From: Heracleum sosnowskyi
Taxonomy: Eukaryota; Streptophyta; Magnoliopsida; Apiales; Apiaceae
Direction of reading: 5' to 3'
DNA length: 64,000 nt
Assembly: GCA_030848705.1 (NCBI GenBank)
Contig: CM061245.1
Coordinates: 80,711,564 to 80,775,563, forward strand
Below, piece by piece: positions 59,091 to 64,000 of this stretch (the first letter of the stretch is position 1; each line of letters begins with the position of its first letter). Under the pieces are notes generated by a model that did not search any database, had not been told where the DNA came from, and worked only from the letters and a program-made list of their open reading frames with translations. A program made the translations under genes and the position numbers.

Positions 59091-61486
59091 ATGGACGGAG
59101 AGAACAGCAATCAGAACAACAATGGAAACTCGGGCGATCATGGTGGCAATAACAATGGAGGTGGCAACAACAATGAAGATGGAAACGTCTTTGATCAACT
59201 AGCTGAAACTCTCGCTGTGCTCATAAATCAGCAGCCAAGGTAGCAAAGTATCGTCTCTCAGTTCAAGCGCTTGAACCCACCAACTTTCGATGGAGCAACT
59301 GATCCGGCCATAGTCGAGATGTGGATACAGGAGATGAAAAAAACTTTCAGACTTCTCGGCAGCAATGAAGAGCAAAAGGTTACCTTAGCGGTGTATCAAC
59401 TACAAGGAAGCGCTTATGACTGATGGCTCATGGAGAAGAGAAAGAACGAGAATGCAACCACTGAAGAAGAACACGAACCGTATACATGGGCAAAGTTCAA
59501 GAAGGCGCTAGAAGACAAGTACTTTCCTAGAACCATTCGTCTGCAGAAAGAGAGGGACTTCATTCGGCTCGAGCAAGGTAGGAAGACTGTCATCGAATAT
59601 GAAGCAGAATTCGTGAAGCTTTCAAAGTATGCACCTACTTTGATCTCGGATGAAACCAGCAAATCAAGGAGATTGGAAGAGGGACTTCGAAGCGATATCA
59701 GGAATGCTGTAGCATCATTTGAACTTCAGACGTACGAGGCTATTCTCAACAAAGCTTTAGTGATCGAGAGGGGCTTAGCAGAATCTGAGAAAGCAACGGA
59801 CAACTGGAACAAGAAGAGGTTCGCTCTAAAGGCATATGGCAAGGCCTATTTGTAAACACCGAGGATTCTACTCAACTTTAATTAATATGTAATAAGTAAA
59901 TAATAAATACAGATGTCACAGGAATCTCAGAAGATTATATCTGTCAAAGAATGAAGATTAAAGTCATCTACAGACTTGAAGTTATTCTACACTGGAAGAA
60001 GTTCATTTATTTGATCAAGCCTCAGTGAAGTATTCAAGAAAGTGGATCTATTTAAAGTGACAGAGATTTCAGAAGTGTGACAGGAAAAAGTACAGGTTAC
60101 AGTCCTTGTTTAAATAGAAGGAGTAAAGAATCACAGCTTAAAGTTAAAGATGAAGAACAGTCGCTAAAGTTAGTCACTCATGAACCATACAGTACATGGA
60201 GTGTCAACGTCAGTCAGTGGAAGTTCGTCATCAATTTTAGTGGTTCTAAGAATTAGTTTTAACTCTCTTTTAATTTATTCTATAAGATAATTAATTCTTT
60301 CAGAATTAATTCATATATTAAATTAATCAATCTAGATCTTAAGTAATTTAATGAATAAATTAATTCTCTAGAATTAATTTATTTATGAAATTATTTAAGT
60401 CTAGAACTTAATTTATTTAATCTATGAATTAATTCGAAAAGAATTAATCCATTTATTAAATCAATTAAAATCATAATAAATTAAATCAGTTTATTCATTC
60501 TAATTCATACTAGTAGTACTATTCAGTTTATACTAGTAGTACTATCCTCTATAGTACTACCGATAGTACTACCAAGTCATTTGGTTAGTACTACCGATAG
60601 TACTACTAGGCAAAATGGGTAAGTACTGCTAGTATTAATCAGAATGTAATTGCAATGGTTTGGCGCGTGAAAAAGCATTCTGTTGACTTGTGTTATATAC
60701 TAATACATGATCAAAGACACAGAAGACATGACAATTGAAAAAAACAGACAGAAAGAACAAAGCATTACATCTCTCTCTATTCTGCCATTTAACTCGAGCC
60801 AACCAGAAGCATTCAATACATTTCTTGTAATAAATTCTAGCAAGCAAAGTTATATCCAATCAACTAGAATTCAATTACTTGTACTGTTTTGACAATCTAG
60901 CAGATCATAATCCCTAAAATTACTATCGAACTACTTTTTAGTATTCGATCCTTTTATTACAAATATAGATAAATTCATGTCGAATTTATTCTAGATTTGT
61001 TTTAACAAGAACCTTGTAATCTGTACACTGTTTTGTAACACCCTTCAAGTTCAATAGAGTTTTATTTAACTTGAATCTTGTTTCATTTTATTCCGCATTA
61101 AATTTGGTATTGTATTTGTTAAATTCAACAATACAAATTCGATTAAACGGTACTGTTTGTATTCAACCCCCCTTCTACAAACATATCAGGACCTAACACG
61201 CTCCAAGTAGTGGATTTTCGTCTCAAAAGGGACCCTTCAAGAAGCGACATGAGTACGATCGAATTGGAGGACAGGGTGATCGAGAGAAGTGTTCGGGGTG
61301 CGGTAATTAAGAACCATCTAGACAAGGACTGCCGATGGAACACAGGTGCCTGTTTTCACTGCGGAGAAGTAGGACACAAGATTTCTGAGTGCCCACACAA
61401 TCCACCACCAAGGAAGGGAGCAGATAAAAACACCGGTCCTCAACGTGTATTTATGCTCACGGGAAGTCGCACCAATAATCGTAACT
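59091..61486 (+). pseudogene. gag: Gag of element D, split by solo LTR F
   Basis: ATG 59091 (MDGENSNQNN) leads through an Asn/Gly-rich N-terminus, then the retrotransposon-gag domain (PPTFDGATDPAIVEMWIQEM; FRLLGSNEEQKV; RDFIRLEQGRKTVIEYEAEF). At 59827 solo LTR F intervenes; after 61203 the frame resumes exactly (RFAPSSGFSS) once one target duplication is discounted. Two CCHC knuckles follow (KNHLDKDC; CFHCGEVGHKISEC near 61350), and the ORF ends RVFMLTGSRTNNRN. Lesions: TAG at 59241, TGA at 59421 (Tyr-Asp-stop-Trp, probably Trp to stop) and one extra T in GGTAATTAAG near 61305 within the first knuckle. Confidence 0.87.
59827..61198 (+). mobile_element. Solo LTR F, element A family, inside gag of D
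   Basis: 1,372 bp, starting TAAAGGCATATGGC (a G lost from the family start TGAAAGGC) and ending CAGGACCTAACA. The target duplication CGCTC is exact at 59822-59826 and 61199-61203. No internal sequence remains. The region 60510-60625 has AGTACTACCGATAGTACTAC units in place of the GTCTTTC-type units of element A. Confidence 0.92.
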
Positions 61487-61555
61487 AAGGTACCATCTCT
61501 TTTCAACAATTTTTAATTTTATTTTAGTATTTGTGTGAATTTGGGGACCAAATTC

Positions 61556-61572
61556 TTCTAAAGAGGGAAGAA
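61556..61572 (+). promoter_or_regulatory. Polypurine tract of element D
   Basis: TTCTAAAGAGGGAAGAA directly before the 3' LTR start; only 86 bp separate the gag stop from the LTR. Confidence 0.8.
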
Positions 61573-61620
61573 TGTAAAATCCCGTAATTTTATTTTTATT
61601 TTATTATTAGATATTATATA
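61573..61620 (+). repeat. Start of the 3' LTR of element D, cut by element E
   Basis: The first 48 bp match the 5' LTR start at 55814 almost exactly, then element E begins with TGTTAGGTCC. The remainder of the LTR should follow E. Confidence 0.85.
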
Positions 61621-62926
61621 TGTTAGGTCCTGATAAGTTTGTAGAAGGGGGGTTGAATACAAACTATACCGTTTTATCGAATTTGTCCTTTAAATGATTT
61701 AACTGTTTAGAACAAATTAATGCGGAATAAAAACTGAAACAATATTCAAGTTAAATAGAAACTCTATTAAACTTGAGAGGTGTTACAATTTTGATCACTG
61801 ATTACAAAGAACTTAATAAAACAAATCTAGAATAAATTCGACATGAATTTATCTATTTTTGTAATAAAAAGGATCGAATACTAAAAAGTAGTTCGATATA
61901 AAATCTAGGGATTATGATCCGCTAGAAAGCTAAAGCAGTACAAGAGATACAATTCTTATGAATTAAATGTTGAAGAACAATCAAGAATTAAATCTCTGGC
62001 AAATTTTGTAGCTTGACAGTTGATGAAGTAATGAAGAGAGAATGAAATATTTGTTGTCTGTCTTTACTTCTGTCTGTTTTGATTGTTCTGAATGTCAACT
62101 GCCTTTTGTTTGCATTTATACAATTAACTTGTATGTTTTTCCACGCGCCAAATCATTTGCAGTTTGTACTTAGAAGACAAGCTGGAAAACATTTCTTTTT
62201 GGCCTTGGAAGACTCTCGGGCAAACTAGGAATGGCTTAGGAAGACAATCGGGTAAACTGAGATTTGTTCTAGGAAGACAATCGGGAAGACAGCCTTGGTA
62301 GTCTTCTTAGTTTAAAAAACTAAGTCTTCCTAGTACAAAATCTAAGTTTTCCTAGTTCAAATATATTCTAATTTAAATAATTAATTAAATAAATTATGTA
62401 TTAATTTAATTCTTTGCAGAATTAAATTAATAAATAATATACTTAATAATATTAATTATTTATAAGAGAATAAATAGAATTAGTTGACTTCTTAATTAAT
62501 TCCAGAATCACTTAAAATTAGATAAACAACAAACAAAATAGTACGTTGACACTCGATGCACTGTCTGGTTCATGAGTGACTAACGACCATGTCTGTTCTT
62601 TATCTATTTAACTTTAAGCAGTGATTCACTACCTTCTCATTCAAGAACTCCGTAATCAGTATCTTTTTCTGTCACAACTTGAAATCTCTGTCACTTTAAT
62701 AAATCCACTGAGCTTGAATACTTCATTGAGGCTTGATCAATAAATTGAGCTTCTTTCAATGTAGAATCACTTCAAGTCTGTAGATGACTTTAATCTTCAT
62801 TCTTTGACAGATATAACCTTCTGAGATTCCTGTGACAATTGATTTTTATTATTTACTTATTACATCTTAATTAAAGTTGAGTAGAATCCTCGGTGTTTAC
62901 AAATAGGCCTGGACATATGCCTTTCA
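61621..62926 (-). repeat. 3' LTR of element E (1,306 bp)
   Basis: Read on the minus strand, it starts TGAAAGGCATATGTCCAGG and ends GGACCTAACA. The variable repeat region (about 62200-62345) carries GTCTTCCCGATTGTCTTCC-type units. The remainder is close to A and F. Confidence 0.9.
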
Positions 62927-63190
62927 ATCTCCCCCTATTTGTTTGTTAGACAATAACAACCAAATACCTCTAGAGGATAACTCAACTAAAACAAGAAGAC
63001 ATAAGACTTTTAAGAGCCAAGCAAATAATAAAAAGTTCTGGATTAAATATAACAATTTCCAGATTCAAACAGTAAAGATAAATACAAGATAGATGTTCCT
63101 CTAGACTGAACATATGAATACATTTCCCTATCTTGATTTACCTAGCTCTATACATATAACATTTACAAAAGAGCTAAACCTATCATGCCT
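62927..63190 (-). other. 3' untranslated region and polypurine tract of element E
   Basis: On the minus strand, about 250 bp after the ORF3 stop ends in AAATAGGGGGAGAT directly before the LTR. This shows that ORF3 is the last ORF in the family. Confidence 0.75.
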
Positions 63191-64000
63191 TCAGTCTCTA
63201 ATTTCACCTTCTTCAGCTTCTTGCAAGGTGACTAGAAGATCTTTGTCAAGGACACGATCACTTTCAGAAACTACACCACTTGGCATTACTGGTTGAGTGG
63301 TGATCTTCTTCAATCTATTCTTCATTTGAGCATACCTTGGAATTTTCTCCGTGCAGTAGTCTGAAATCATATCAGCAACTTCAGACTTTTCTACAGAAGC
63401 AAACCCAGAAGTTCTAAGAAGATTCTCCAACCTCACCAGTTGCATAGCAGTCTGTAGCTTCATGGAATCAGGATCCAGCCTCACAGTTTCTAAAGTTGTA
63501 CCTCTGTAGATTTTGACTTCATAGGGAAAATGTACAACTTGAGGACTGGCCTTCATTGCAGAATCTCTAAGCCTGTCATATAGAAGCTCATTCAAACAAG
63601 AAGATCTCTTTACTTTACTCATCAGAATCCACAATTCAGATAGAGATCTTCTTTGGAGGAGGTCAAGAGAAATGGTGAAAGACCCTTCAAGAGCACTTGA
63701 GACATAGATGTACAGTTCTTGCCTCACTTGATCAAATGCAGACGTAATCCTTAGAATATCTTCTTTCAAAGCCTTCATGTACAATGAATTGTCTGGATTA
63801 ACATTTCTGATCTTCTCAAGCAACTTCAGAAAAGCAGCATCATTGTTTGTGCCTCTCTGAGGGATATCAAACATCTCCCTTGCCTTGTCCCATTTCATTC
63901 CTTGCTTCATCCTAACATCCAATCTCCTTTCTTTGACATGAATACTATGAAGACGTTGTTTGTCTTCATGTTCAGCCTTTTGAATTTTCATCTTCTGAGA
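63191..64000 (-). CDS. C-terminal part of ORF3 of element E
   Basis: The frame is open from the window edge to a TAA at 63191 on the minus strand, at least 266 codons. It starts with a charged helical region (KAEHEDKQRLHSIHVKERRL) that matches the end of A's ORF3 before element B. It continues (WDKAREMFDI, TNNDAAFLKLLEKI) into an unassigned region with LYIYVSSALEGSF and ends VTLQEAEEGEIRD. No stop or frameshift was seen. It has no transmembrane segment. This is the only view in the window of the true C-terminus of this protein type. Confidence 0.78.
   Translation of the reverse strand, partial: SQKMKIQKAEHEDKQRLHSIHVKERRLDVRMKQGMKWDKAREMFDIPQRGTNNDAAFLKLLEKIRNVNPDNSLYMKALKEDILRITSAFDQVRQELYIYVSSALEGSFTISLDLLQRRSLSELWILMSKVKRSSCLNELLYDRLRDSAMKASPQVVHFPYEVKIYRGTTLETVRLDPDSMKLQTAMQLVRLENLLRTSGFASVEKSEVADMISDYCTEKIPRYAQMKNRLKKITTQPVMPSGVVSESDRVLDKDLLVTLQEAEEGEIRD

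Larger units (their letters stand above)
35209..64000 (+). mobile_element. SIRE-type copia element A, outermost of a nest, 3' part beyond window
   Basis: It starts with the 5' LTR TGAAAGGCATATG at 35209. Primer site, gag, pol and third ORF follow in order to 46029, where element B interrupts the third ORF. The remainder of the third ORF, polypurine tract and 3' LTR must lie right of the window. The LTR belongs to the same family as solo LTR F and element E. All three ORFs contain stops or frameshifts, so it is not autonomous now. Confidence 0.85.
46030..64000 (+). mobile_element. SIRE-type copia element B, nested in A, 3' part beyond window
   Basis: The 5' LTR starts TGTTAGGATTTATGGG at 46030 inside A's third ORF; the expected target duplication is GGATG (46025-46029). 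Primer site and the start of gag follow, and at 47488 element C interrupts gag. The remainder lies beyond the window. Confidence 0.82.
47488..64000 (+). mobile_element. SIRE-type copia element C, nested in B, 3' part beyond window
   Basis: The 5' LTR starts TGTTAGATCAGGATT at 47488; the expected target duplication is TGTGG (47483-47487). Primer site, gag, pol and third ORF follow to 55813, where gypsy element D interrupts. Its pol is the least damaged in the window. The element has its own repeated octamer ATCAGGAT/ATCCTGAT. Confidence 0.87.
55814..64000 (+). mobile_element. Gypsy element D (chromovirus-like) with gag but no pol, nested in C
   Basis: The 5' LTR begins TGTAAAATCCCG at 55814. 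The 3' LTR begins with the same sequence at 61573 and is cut at 61620 by element E. The expected target duplication is TATAG (55809-55813). Between the LTRs are a primer site, a small upstream ORF, gag with two CCHC knuckles and a polypurine tract only 86 bp after the gag stop. No protease, RT or integrase is present. This is the layout of TR-GAG-type non-autonomous elements. Confidence 0.85.
61621..64000 (-). mobile_element. SIRE-type element E, minus strand, nested in D; continues past the window
   Basis: Its 3' LTR (61621-62926), polypurine tract and the C-terminal part of its third ORF are visible; gag, pol and 5' LTR lie to the right. It is the A/F family, the only member of the nest in the opposite orientation, and the last insertion into D's 3' LTR. 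Confidence 0.87.

Overview
The window looks like intergenic DNA from a large, repeat-rich flowering-plant genome, probably a eudicot. The evidence is nested LTR retrotransposons (Ty1/copia of the SIRE and Tork/Angela types, Ty3/gypsy of the Tat and chromovirus types), a TRIM-like cluster, a MITE, a CACTA remnant, a FAR1/MULE-type gene with plant-style introns, and long dinucleotide microsatellites. I cannot name the species. No intact host gene is evident; nearly every long reading frame belongs to a transposable element and most are broken by stops or frameshifts.

Layout. 178-1706: solo LTR on the minus strand with a 5-bp target-site duplication (TSD). 1867-6449: copia element with both TSDs but a collapsed 5' end. 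6955-16094: SIRE-type solo LTR split by a full-length Tat-like gypsy element (7923-16003, two 842-bp LTRs, TSD AGCTT). 16095-19785: AT-rich DNA with a tandemly duplicated, unassigned coding-like fragment and microsatellites. 19786-23223: FAR1/MULE-type pseudogene with about five exons, one split by a 449-bp MITE. 23640-25320: AT-rich duplicated repeat. 25348-29177: truncated SIRE-type element with an intact long gag. 29178-32077: CACTA-type remnant containing an 815-bp tandem repeat. 32211-33189: another SIRE-type LTR. 33720-34880: cluster of TRIM-like miniature LTR elements around a large palindrome.

35209-64000 is one nested stack. SIRE-type element A (5' LTR 35209-36573, gag, pol, third ORF) is entered in its third ORF by SIRE-type B (46030). 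B is entered in gag by SIRE-type C (47488). C is entered in its third ORF by gypsy element D (55814), which has a 2.4-kb LTR and gag but no pol. D carries an A-family solo LTR (F, 59827-61198) in its gag and a minus-strand A-family element (E, 61621 to the window edge) in its 3' LTR. The 3' halves of A, B, C, D and most of E lie beyond the window.

Two points stand out. First, each SIRE-type LTR here carries its own short motif, iterated and often able to pair with itself; in A and C the motif recurs in the pol-to-ORF3 spacer, and in C also in coding sequence. Second, the third ORF of A, C and E shows an N-terminal globular-looking domain, a long low-complexity part with basic NLS-like clusters and, in A and E, a charged helical C-terminus. 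It shows no convincing signal peptide or transmembrane segment, so 'envelope-like' is a poor description of it here.
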